64,000 bases of DNA, from NCBI GenBank assembly GCA_964019335.1, contig OZ025648.1:1116001-1180000 (forward strand), read 5' to 3'. Below are positions 39,903 to 48,735 of this stretch, in pieces. Numbering within the stretch: the stretch's first letter is position 1; every line of letters starts with the position of its first letter. The notes under the pieces were generated by a model that was not told where the DNA came from, searched no databases, and saw only the letters and a program-made list of their open reading frames with translations. The DNA comes from Diplonema japonicum. Its lineage: Eukaryota; Euglenozoa; Diplonemea; Diplonemida; Diplonemidae. The translations under genes were made by a program, and so were the position numbers.

Positions 39903-42227
39903 ATGGATGGCGGCAGCCAGACAGTATGGGCCAGGGGGAAGGCGAGGGCACAGGAAAATCGAAAGAATGGAGCTGAACAGGTAAGGGAAGCAGTTGAGTT
40001 CATGCAGCGCAAGGGAGTAGAAGTGAAAGAGGACGAAGCCGTCGGAGCAGTTGTGAATGGCGTTGTGGAACTGGAGAAGCTATTGGCCTCCAATGGGCAC
40101 AACGCACTGCAGAATATAGAACACACGCGGATGGCCAGTTGTGAGATACAACAAGAGCTAAAGGGATACAAGCAGTACATGGATGATTCCATCAGAAATG
40201 CCATGAAGCCCAGAAGGACTTTGAACACTGTCGCAGGCGCAGTGATTGCGGGGATGCGTATGCGCGGCAAGTCAAGCTTCCTCGACGCTGTGAAAGACGA
40301 GACCGTGAACAAGTGGCTGGGCATGACCCTCCAAATACCGACGAGTCCCGCAACAAATAGAGAAGTACCCTCGCCCATTATGAATTCCATTTCTTTCAGT
40401 GATGCAGTTCCCGAACCGCTCGGGGACAAGGGCCCCAGCAGCTTTCTGAGTACCCTTTGCAGTAGACGAACTGAGAATGAAAGTCCTTGTGCCACTGAAG
40501 AGCAAAGAGCAGAGTACGTCAAAGTACAGCCCCCCGACATATTGAGAATGCAACATGAAGTATCAGAGTGGAGCTTTGAGGCCAAAAGTGAACTATCGTT
40601 GTCCCGCATTGCGGTGGCCATCATGTCGAACTATAGCCTCGTTCACACTCTCTCCATCACACCACAGGTGGTGGCTGCTCTTTTCGCAGACATCGGGAAA
40701 GGCTACCAAGGCGTAGTGTACCACAACGAAGAACACGCATGTGATGTTCTACAAACTACACACAGTCTAGTATACTCTACGGGCCTTGTGTGGTTCCTTA
40801 CTGACATAGAGATCCTGTCCTTACTAGTTAGTGCTGCTGGCCACGACTACGGCCACCCAGGGCTTGACAATCACGCTTTTGCAAACCTACAGCCGGAAGT
40901 TTGCCAGGTGTGCTTTCATGTTTACGTGAATAGTTCACTCAGCTCTTCGGGGGTGCTTCGATCCTGGAGAAGGCACACATTGCCGGTATCCAACCAATCA
41001 TCGAGAGCAGACTGGGTTTTCTAGGGCCAGCCATCTTGGATCAGGTGTGGCAAAATCAAATAAACGTTAAAAGCAACACACCAGATCAAATCTAAGATCA
41101 GCACTTTCATATTAGCGACAGATATCACGAAACAAGTGAAAATGTTGAGGAGCTTCCATGCAGATCCCACAAAGGATACGCTGCTCTGCTTGGTGCTGCA
41201 TGCTGCTGACGTGTCTGGTCCGGTAAAACCCAGGGCGGCATACCTCGCCTCGGCGTCAAGGGTCATAACGGAGTTCTGGCTACAAGGTGACCTGCAGCGA
41301 GAGATGAACATCCCTATCTCGCCTATGTGCGATAAAGAGAATGTCAAGCTCAAGCAGCTCCAGTTGGGCTTCATAGGCGTCATAGTAAAGCCCTTGTTCC
41401 TAACACTCAATAAGTGGTTGGGTTTGTCAGTTCAGCTTGACTACTTGGAAAGTAATGTAGCATTCTGGTCACAAGCGAACCACTCGGCAGAAACAGATAA
41501 GGTGCTGAAGGATATTCAAAGCGCTATGGTCATCTGGCATAAGAACAACGGAGTGATGAGCTTCTACGCGGACACAAGGACAATGTTGAAAAAGATCTTG
41601 CTAGCGATTTTGATGAATGGCGAGACGGTGCCGAGCAATGAGAAAGCCCCGCTGATTGTGGCGGCCCCAACAACAACGAAGCCTGACTCGTACAGGTACC
41701 CAGGCGTTGCAACGAAAAAACACCAACCAATGTTTGCGGTGGTCAAGGTGGAGAAAGAGCACATGCCATTGACCAGCTACCCGCTGTCCGTTGCTTGTCC
41801 GCTTGTGCTGGAGGATAACCTACGGAGCCCGATGCCGTCTCGCAAGCTAGTACCCGTACAGCAGAAGTTCAGGTTGAAAGAAGTCCACAAAAGTGTCGTC
41901 CAGTCGCCCATTGCCATTGCAGAGATGGAACGTGTGTTGCATGAAGCCATCTCCCGCACCCTCCAACTGCTAGATGCCAAGGCCACATCGACAGAGCTGT
42001 ACACCAGCTTCACTAAGGTGCTAAGTAAATCAGCATCCATCAACACGTCGCACAACCATGTCTTAAGCACTACTTGGAACGCAACATGTGACAAGTGGCA
42101 GCTAAGCAAGAAGCAAGGAAAGAAACTGCGCAATGTGTGGGATAAGTGGCTTCGAGAGAAAGACGCACCAAGGCTTCCCGCTCTGCAGGGCTTGGCTCCC
42201 CAGCCGATAGTAGTACAGAGATTCTAA
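39903..42227 (+). CDS. Class I 3',5'-cyclic nucleotide phosphodiesterase (three exons)
   Basis: Exons 39903-40907, 40943-41044 and 41097-42227, 745 residues. It hydrolyses cAMP and/or cGMP. The catalytic HD domain begins near residue 250. YHNEEHACDV and the signature HDYGHPGLDNHAF supply metal ligands, exon 2 gives LFGGASILEKAHIAG, exon 3 starts ISTFILATDITKQ, and AADVSGP and EFWLQGDLQRE with ISPMCDKENV complete the site. About 235 N-terminal residues show helices but no recognisable GAF or PAS domain. A C-terminal extension of about 250 residues is of unknown fold. The ATG follows GCTGCAG by 30 bases. Substrate preference cannot be read from sequence alone. Confidence 0.92.
40908..40942 (+). 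other. Intron, 35 nt (phosphodiesterase, first)
   Basis: Donor GTGTGC, acceptor TCACTCAG, phase 0. It interrupts the catalytic domain right after HAFANLQPEVCQ. Confidence 0.9.
41045..41096 (+). other. Intron, 52 nt (phosphodiesterase, second)
   Basis: Donor GTGTGG, acceptor AATCTAAG, phase 0. The choice is fixed by the conserved F-I-L-A-T-D in exon 3; two later AGs would break the frame. Confidence 0.85.
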
Positions 42228-42367
42228 CTCCTGTAACACAAAGAATGTTTGTTCAACTGCAGACGACCCATATTACCTCACTCCTTTTTTACAAGGGGAT
42301 GCGAGATATGCTGCTATTTTTTACCGCACTTTATACAGCACCATATTTATACAGGGTATTGCCCAAG

Positions 42368-45300
42368 ATGTTGGGCACGACAGTGTACTACCGAGATCAA
42401 GTGAAGGGATGGGTGGTGGGCAGGGTGGATGAAGTGATCGAGGGGGGCAGGCAGGTCATGTGTTGCGAGCCAGACGGCGTTGCAGTAAAGGTGAGAGGCG
42501 AAGACGTGGCTGTGGCGAGGACAGAGTCCTTAGGTGAGGTTCCCAACGAGCTAAGTTGTCTGAGTGCTTTGCACCCTGCGACATTCGTGCTAGCATTGAA
42601 GAAACGCTACGAGAGTGGTGTTGTTGGCACGATGGTGGGCAGGAACGTGCTTCTTTACCTAACTCCCACGCACAATAGCACTTTAGAGAGCATTGTTGCT
42701 TCTGACTCAAAGAAAGCTGACTATTATAACCCCTCTACACTGTACCCACCAAACTACACCGAGCCCGACAACCAGCCCTTGCAGGATCAGGTCAACGAAG
42801 GGCTCTTTGAGCCGATTGGCTGGTGGACCCATGCGAAGAGCACTTACGAAACGTGCATGACAACAGGGCGGGGCACCTTGGTATGCCTTGGTGAGGGTGA
42901 GGGCCTTGCGTGGCTGCATAGGTTGTCTGCGTACAAGATCCGACGGCAAGAAGACACTGCTGCAGTGGCCGCCATCCGACTAGGCTCCACAACTGCAAAC
43001 TTGCCGCCTCACGAAGACGAATTCCACGATGATTTGAACTATAACACAGGCTTTCCTGCACTGCAGTCGCCTTCGCAGCGAGCTGAACTGTGCCTTGCAA
43101 GGCAGGGGAACGGGCGGTGGTTAGAAAGAGACAAGGTGCCTGCGACAAGAGAGCATCTTCGGCTTACCACATTGCTTGCTGATGCTCATGCACTTCTCGA
43201 AACGTTCCTTGGTGCAGGAGGAGGTCGGAGAGGTACATCTCGCACCGACGCGGAGCTCGAAGCCCCGTATACCCATCCACCCGCTCCTCTCTACTGCAGG
43301 CATGTCAAGATGTCATATGACTCGGCAGGAGTGCTTCAAGGCTTCTTCTTAAAGGCTTATTGGACTTCGCGATCGGAAACAAAAGGTCCTCCTCATGCCT
43401 TCCGCCTTCTCGCCAACTCCAAAGGCCGCACCATGTACCTCGGCCCACACGACCATCCCACGTGGTACAGCCCCGTGCAGTTCGTGGCGTCTGGTGAGGC
43501 CTTCAAGGAGCTACAAACGTTGTTCACAAAGTTGTCTTTTAAGCCGCAAGACCTGGAAGCTATGTGGGGAGTTGTAGGAGCAGTGATGCTTATGAAACTT
43601 ATTAAGTTTGAAGAAGTAGCTGGTAAGGCAGAAATGTTTACGGAGTGTCTGGATCAGGTAGCACAGTTGATAGCTGTCTCGCCGCAGGTGTTGCGATACA
43701 CGTTGTGCCCTCCGAGGAAGTTGTCGAGGAAGGCAGCCGAGATGAAGCGGGATGCACTTTGTGACGCCTTGTACGAGGGTGTGGTGCAATGGATTATTGC
43801 AAACATGAACATGCGCTCCAACGCCGCACACGTTGTAGACGCACCGTACATCGCATCTGTCATCAACATCCCAGGGATTGCGAAACCACCTCCTGGCAGC
43901 CTTGGGACGCTTGGAGACCTCTGCCACAATATCAATGTCGACGCATTGTGGGGTCTCTATGACACTACTGTTTTCGACACCACCATGCAGACAGCCACTG
44001 CAGAAAAGTGTCCTTTAGACCCTCTTCTCGACCAGCTACGTGGACGTCCCGTACTTGAGAGACTGAACCCCCTTCTCCAAACATTGTCACATCTAGACAT
44101 GAATGGGCCTTCAGGTGTATCGGAAGAGAAAGAATGTTCTCATGCCTCAGGTGAAAGTATAAAGTATGAGCTCATCGCTGTGCCGGCGCCTCCACTTAAC
44201 GAGCTGTACAAGAATGGAGTCCTCGGCACTGCAACAGGAGACTTCGTGGAAATGCTGCTGAAGCGATGCAAGAAAGGGTCTATGGCTGCCGAGGCCATAT
44301 CTGTAATGTCTGAGCTGCTGACCGTCTCGAAGGCAGAGACGTTGTCCGCAAACTGGTTACTGTCCATCAACCCTGCCGACACACAGCCCTCGATAACCAC
44401 TAATCTACACAGCAGGCCATTAACGCCCTTCAGTGGCATCCTCGTGGAGAATGGTTTGTATTCGTGCAGAATTGTGGAAACCGCCTTGCTGGGAAAGGTT
44501 GGATACCCAGTGTACCTCCCCTTGCAGTACTTCGCATCGTTATGCAAGCCTATCATCTACCCATCCCAGCTCAAAGCGATTGGGATCATGCGTTCTGTGA
44601 AGCTCATTGCGGAAACTGTCTTCAGTAGCAAGGGTATGGCTTGGGAGAAGATGATGGAACTGCCACCATTGCCAGTCACCCCTGCGCCCATGCATATAGG
44701 GCATACAAAGGTGTTACTGACCACGGCAGCAATGGGCCGCATTGAATCAATCAGGAGGTTTACTATGAATAAACTTGCTGTCTTAATCCAGACGTTTGCT
44801 AGGGCAACACTGCCTGTGAGAATATGGAAGATAAACCATAATGCGAGGACGATCCAAAAGTTTGGAAGGATTAGGATAAGCAGAGGCTTTGCTGCAGAGC
44901 TACTTGCAGTTCGGAGTATGAAGGTGATCGCTGCGGAGATGGTGTCGCTCGAGAGTAGGAGGAGAACATGGAGGTCTATCCATGGTGTAGCAACATCACG
45001 CTTGACGTACGCCGCACTAAAGAATCTACTTGCGAGTCAGGCAAGAGACCAGGAATTGTTCGTTGAGAAAGCCCTCAAGGCACAGTATGAGTACGGGTTA
45101 CAAGAGTCAGAAAAGCTCCAACACCAACTTCTTAAAGAAAGGGCACAGCTTCACCAAGCAATGCAGAAAACTGAGTGCCAGTCAGTCGTTTCTGATGAAA
45201 GCACACTGCGTCAGTTCTTGGTGTCGAACGAGATCACAGCACGGCAAGTCATTCGGCAGGCACTTATACCCCTCTCCTTTCAAGCATCTGAATGCACTGC

Positions 45301-46951
45301 CCGACTGGCCATCCTACGTCAAAATGGTGTTGAGTGCTGCAATTTGCTGTACGGCGACTACGAGTACCACAGGGAGAGGTTAGAGCTGACGGAGATTGTG
45401 GAATGGATGGCTCTCATGCAAGCGGGTAATTTTATGTTGCAGTTCGAAGAAGAGAAGGCAAACAGGCTAATAATCACGCACTCGGAGAGCAGGTGCAGAG
45501 ATCTCATGATGAAGGATCACACGCTGGGGGTGCTAAAACTGGACGGCGCCGGCTTTTCTGATCCGTCTTACGGCAGCGACTGGAAGGTGGAGCTGGAAGG
45601 TTTACGGCGTGAAGTAATCCAGAGTGCTGAGCAATCTGAGCGTGCTGGGTTATATAAGGGACTTCTTGAGGCTATGGAACTGACGTGCAGGGCTTCCTAT
45701 GAGTCGCAATGCCAACGGTGGTTTGCCGCTGTTCTTGGAAGGGGTAATCCTATTGTCGTCCAGTACGAATGTGACCGCATTCAAACAAAGATATGGAAGG
45801 AAGAGGCTGTCGCAAGATCTGAGCTGGTCGTGTACCGCATGAAGTCGGCCGAGAAGGCTCAGAGAAAGCAGCTGCTGAAGACATGCGAGCAAGGCTACCA
45901 CTTCCTCGGCGTATGGCATGTCATGATATGCAAAGAAATGAAACAGAGGCAGAAGCTAGTCAATGACCACTCAATTTGGTACTTCACATTACGGTCTAGC
46001 ACACCAAGCCTCACCACTTCACCTGCCGAAAAAATGCTTCGAAAGAAGATTGAAATGTGTGAGTACTTCTGCAGATGCCACATCAAGGACAGGCTTGTCA
46101 AAGAGTTTCGAGAGATGGAGGACATGCACCGCCTGATGGGGTATTGGCAGTCTAATATGAAAGCCATGAGTAAGATACGAAGCGACTACGTTTTGCTTCA
46201 AACAGAACGAAAACAAGTCAGGGAGCAGTTGGCACAACGCAAGCCGATTATAAGAAAGGCGTACGACCCCGAACTGCTGATAGTCAGGAAGACACCTCTC
46301 CCCCCTGTACCGCCGGTTGCCACGGAACTGTACGAAAAAAGTAACGAGATACATGTTCGAAAACAGCCGGCCGAATTATGTAAATGGTGCAAAGCAGAGC
46401 TTTCAGGGAGATATTGTATGTCATGCGGGAGGGACAGCAGTGCCAGTGTCAGTGCAAGAGCGCTCCCCGACCACGTATCTGTTTCGCCCCCACGTTCTGT
46501 GAGCAAGCAGACAGCACTGGTAGAAGCTCAAGCATTGCTGAAGTCAATGATGGAAACAGCCAAGGGCAAAGTGGGAGGCACTTTGTCACCAGAGCCCCCT
46601 ACAGGGCGTGTCACGGTCAGCACAGGGACAATGGCACGCCCTTCCCCCACGTACGACACACGCAAGATACCAGACCCCTTCTCTTCTACCCCCCCTCCTT
46701 CTTCGGGGCGCAGGAAGCCTTCTGTTGCATCAGCACCGGACTCCTCCCTGCCTCCTTCTCTTGTAAACGCAGCCAGTAATTTCAACACTTCTCTCCTCCA
46801 CTTGCAGCACATGACAGGCAAACCTCCGGCACCGCGACCCACTCCCCCACCGCCCCCACCAAAGCAAGCGAAGCAAGTAGTTAACGATCCTCCGTCGACT
46901 GTTACTGCGCCTCTCAAAACCTTCTCTTTCGTGGACATCTACAATGCATAG
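42368..46951 (+). CDS. Divergent myosin with degenerate ATP site
   Basis: A 1527-residue protein with the layout of a myosin heavy chain: an SH3-like start (VYYRDQVKGWVVGRVDEV), a motor-like region to about residue 790, IQ-like helices (LIQTFARATLPVRIWK ... IQKFGRI), a long helical tail, a zinc ribbon (CKWC ... CMSC, about residue 1340) and a Pro-rich end. Motor landmarks can be followed (ALYEGVVQWIIANMN, LGDLCHNINVDALWG, GILVENGLYSCRIVETALLGKVGYPV, IGHTKVLLT). However, the P-loop position reads GEGEGLAW, the switch I Asn/Ser/Arg motif is absent, and the switch II DIxGFE position reads NIPGIAK. Hydrolysis is therefore unlikely. ATG 42368 follows TATACAG; upstream ATGs at 42245, 42299 and 42308 are alternatives. 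Confidence 0.8.
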   Translation: MLGTTVYYRDQVKGWVVGRVDEVIEGGRQVMCCEPDGVAVKVRGEDVAVARTESLGEVPNELSCLSALHPATFVLALKKRYESGVVGTMVGRNVLLYLTPTHNSTLESIVASDSKKADYYNPSTLYPPNYTEPDNQPLQDQVNEGLFEPIGWWTHAKSTYETCMTTGRGTLVCLGEGEGLAWLHRLSAYKIRRQEDTAAVAAIRLGSTTANLPPHEDEFHDDLNYNTGFPALQSPSQRAELCLARQGNGRWLERDKVPATREHLRLTTLLADAHALLETFLGAGGGRRGTSRTDAELEAPYTHPPAPLYCRHVKMSYDSAGVLQGFFLKAYWTSRSETKGPPHAFRLLANSKGRTMYLGPHDHPTWYSPVQFVASGEAFKELQTLFTKLSFKPQDLEAMWGVVGAVMLMKLIKFEEVAGKAEMFTECLDQVAQLIAVSPQVLRYTLCPPRKLSRKAAEMKRDALCDALYEGVVQWIIANMNMRSNAAHVVDAPYIASVINIPGIAKPPPGSLGTLGDLCHNINVDALWGLYDTTVFDTTMQTATAEKCPLDPLLDQLRGRPVLERLNPLLQTLSHLDMNGPSGVSEEKECSHASGESIKYELIAVPAPPLNELYKNGVLGTATGDFVEMLLKRCKKGSMAAEAISVMSELLTVSKAETLSANWLLSINPADTQPSITTNLHSRPLTPFSGILVENGLYSCRIVETALLGKVGYPVYLPLQYFASLCKPIIYPSQLKAIGIMRSVKLIAETVFSSKGMAWEKMMELPPLPVTPAPMHIGHTKVLLTTAAMGRIESIRRFTMNKLAVLIQTFARATLPVRIWKINHNARTIQKFGRIRISRGFAAELLAVRSMKVIAAEMVSLESRRRTWRSIHGVATSRLTYAALKNLLASQARDQELFVEKALKAQYEYGLQESEKLQHQLLKERAQLHQAMQKTECQSVVSDESTLRQFLVSNEITARQVIRQALIPLSFQASECTARLAILRQNGVECCNLLYGDYEYHRERLELTEIVEWMALMQAGNFMLQFEEEKANRLIITHSESRCRDLMMKDHTLGVLKLDGAGFSDPSYGSDWKVELEGLRREVIQSAEQSERAGLYKGLLEAMELTCRASYESQCQRWFAAVLGRGNPIVVQYECDRIQTKIWKEEAVARSELVVYRMKSAEKAQRKQLLKTCEQGYHFLGVWHVMICKEMKQRQKLVNDHSIWYFTLRSSTPSLTTSPAEKMLRKKIEMCEYFCRCHIKDRLVKEFREMEDMHRLMGYWQSNMKAMSKIRSDYVLLQTERKQVREQLAQRKPIIRKAYDPELLIVRKTPLPPVPPVATELYEKSNEIHVRKQPAELCKWCKAELSGRYCMSCGRDSSASVSARALPDHVSVSPPRSVSKQTALVEAQALLKSMMETAKGKVGGTLSPEPPTGRVTVSTGTMARPSPTYDTRKIPDPFSSTPPPSSGRRKPSVASAPDSSLPPSLVNAASNFNTSLLHLQHMTGKPPAPRPTPPPPPPKQAKQVVNDPPSTVTAPLKTFSFVDIYNA

Positions 46952-47036
46952 ATGCTTAGATTTAGAGTATTCTAGACTACCTTTTTCTTTTCAAATTTTA
47001 CTTAGTTCTTCCTAGCATAAGTCATTCCAGAAACCC

Positions 47037-47762
47037 ATGAGCTATGAGGGGTTATTGGCGGCCTTAGGTGCGAGTCCTATGACAAGGACACAAGCCAAGT
47101 ACAAGGTGGGCGAGGTTAAAGAAGGCAAAGGAAGAAAGGGCGATGATGAAAGGGGGAATGAAAGCTCCTTAACGGCGTTTAGAAAGGCGACATTACCGAA
47201 GGTGGCGGTGAGTTGCCAACCGAGGGTAGCGAAGAAATGGCTGATAGACATGAAACATCAAGAGCTGGGGGGGATTGACGGGAGTGTGCACGGGAGTGAG
47301 CGGGTGCTTGGGTGCATCCCTCAAGAGGTGCTGAATGCTGTGTCAAGTAGTGCTGGTGGTGACATGGAAGTGAAGAAACAACAATGGTTGAACACAAGAC
47401 GAAACCAGGCACTCCCTCCTCCCGTTGTTAGCACTCATTCCCAAGTGTCCGCGCAATTTCCCGTTCACAGCCCCACCTCCAAGTCATTAGTACGCATAAA
47501 GCGCAAAGTCACGTCTGCTATCCTTCTCAGTCAAGACATTGATTCTGTCCTTCTCCAGTATACGCGATTCGCAGAGCGGTTCAAAACGCTTTCGCAACGT
47601 GACCAGCAAGCATGGCGCGTCCACTGGAACACACAACACCCGCAGTTGCGCTCCTGCCTCGACAGGTACATTGCTTTAGGGCTTTTAAACGAAGGTGTCC
47701 AGAAGTGCGAATATTCTGCTCTCTTCCAAAAGGGTGTCTTCTTGAATAGTAATGTTGGGTAG
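47037..47762 (+). CDS. Uncharacterised basic protein, 241 aa
   Basis: Starts at ATG 47037, six bases after ATTCCAG and 86 bases after the myosin stop. The N-terminal half is Lys/Arg-rich and probably disordered. The C-terminal half (from about residue 155) is helical with regular Leu/Ile/Phe spacing (SAILLSQDIDSVLLQYTRF, WRVHWNTQHPQLRSCLDRYI). There is no signal peptide, membrane segment or known motif. Coding-like composition throughout and the tight spacing support a real gene. I do not recognise a family. Confidence 0.65.
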   Translation: MSYEGLLAALGASPMTRTQAKYKVGEVKEGKGRKGDDERGNESSLTAFRKATLPKVAVSCQPRVAKKWLIDMKHQELGGIDGSVHGSERVLGCIPQEVLNAVSSSAGGDMEVKKQQWLNTRRNQALPPPVVSTHSQVSAQFPVHSPTSKSLVRIKRKVTSAILLSQDIDSVLLQYTRFAERFKTLSQRDQQAWRVHWNTQHPQLRSCLDRYIALGLLNEGVQKCEYSALFQKGVFLNSNVG

Positions 47763-47868
47763 CACCCGTCGAGCTTACGTTCCTTGCATCTTGGTTTCCA
47801 CCAGGCCCTGCACAATAGTTCATGTTCTTGTTTTACCCTACTGCTATTTATGCCGTCGTAGGAGTATA

Positions 47869-48651
47869 ATGCCGCAGTGTCCGCACTGCGACTACTATGT
47901 GTTGGAAGGCGATGTGCTCGATGGGCATCTGACGATCTACCACCCGACAACGGTGGAGGCAAGCCTGGCCGCGACTAGAGTGGTGGAGGCTGCCAAGAGA
48001 GCGAAGAGGGGGCAGAGTGATGTTGTGCTGCACCAATCTGAGGTAGGTTCAGTACCAGCTCCCGTAGTGTCACCAAGGAGAAACGCAGGAGCAACGCGTC
48101 ATGCAAGGGACATTCAGGGACAGGCGGGGCACAAGGCGAGGTTTGCGGAGATAATGCAGAGGCAGGAGGCGGAAATGGCGGTCCATAGAAGCGCTCATGA
48201 GGAATTGCAGAGGATAATGGCGAAGCAATCTGAGGAAGCACGAAGGAGTAATGTACAGAAAGAGATGGATGATCTGGAAAAACAAAGCGACTGGCTAGCT
48301 ACAATTCAAGCACAGAACGCCAAGCGGTCGCAACGGTTGGATATTGAGAAAGCTCTCAACACGCGTCGTGCTATCGAAGACTCCCTTGCGTTGCAGGCAT
48401 CACGTGACCGCCGCGATAAGGAGCACAGTCTCATTCAGGACCGCATCTCTTGTGACATCGAGCCTGCGATACGATCACTGTTCTCTCAGGCACGCGGGCC
48501 ACCGCCACGTCTTCACTCTATGCCATCTCCCATGCCACGCAGACTCTCCCCAACCCGTTTGCCCACACCCCAGCTCTCCGGTACAACAGTCGCCCCTTTA
48601 ATGCCTGCCCCCTCGACACCCCCACCCATCCCTAGAGTGGGCATGATTTAG
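47869..48651 (+). CDS. Single C2H2 finger and coiled-coil protein
   Basis: A 260-residue protein. Residues 3-25 form a C2H2-type finger (CPHCDYYVLEGDVLDGHLTIYH) at the extreme N-terminus. Residues about 95-205 are a highly charged helix with Gln, Glu, Lys and Arg heptads (EIMQRQEAEMAVHRSAHEEL and following). The last 50 residues are Pro/Ser-rich. Such a finger before a coiled coil resembles ubiquitin-binding or adaptor proteins, but this is inference. A longer open frame begins at ATG 47752 inside the previous gene's stop region; ATG 47869 fits the acceptor GTCGTAG seven bases upstream. Confidence 0.65.
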   Translation: MPQCPHCDYYVLEGDVLDGHLTIYHPTTVEASLAATRVVEAAKRAKRGQSDVVLHQSEVGSVPAPVVSPRRNAGATRHARDIQGQAGHKARFAEIMQRQEAEMAVHRSAHEELQRIMAKQSEEARRSNVQKEMDDLEKQSDWLATIQAQNAKRSQRLDIEKALNTRRAIEDSLALQASRDRRDKEHSLIQDRISCDIEPAIRSLFSQARGPPPRLHSMPSPMPRRLSPTRLPTPQLSGTTVAPLMPAPSTPPPIPRVGMI

Positions 48652-48735
48652 CCCCCATAAGCATTTTGTTGTACTTTGTTTAATAGAATTCTTTCTTCAG
48701 CATTTGTTATCTCTCCAGGGCGGGGTAGTTACAGA

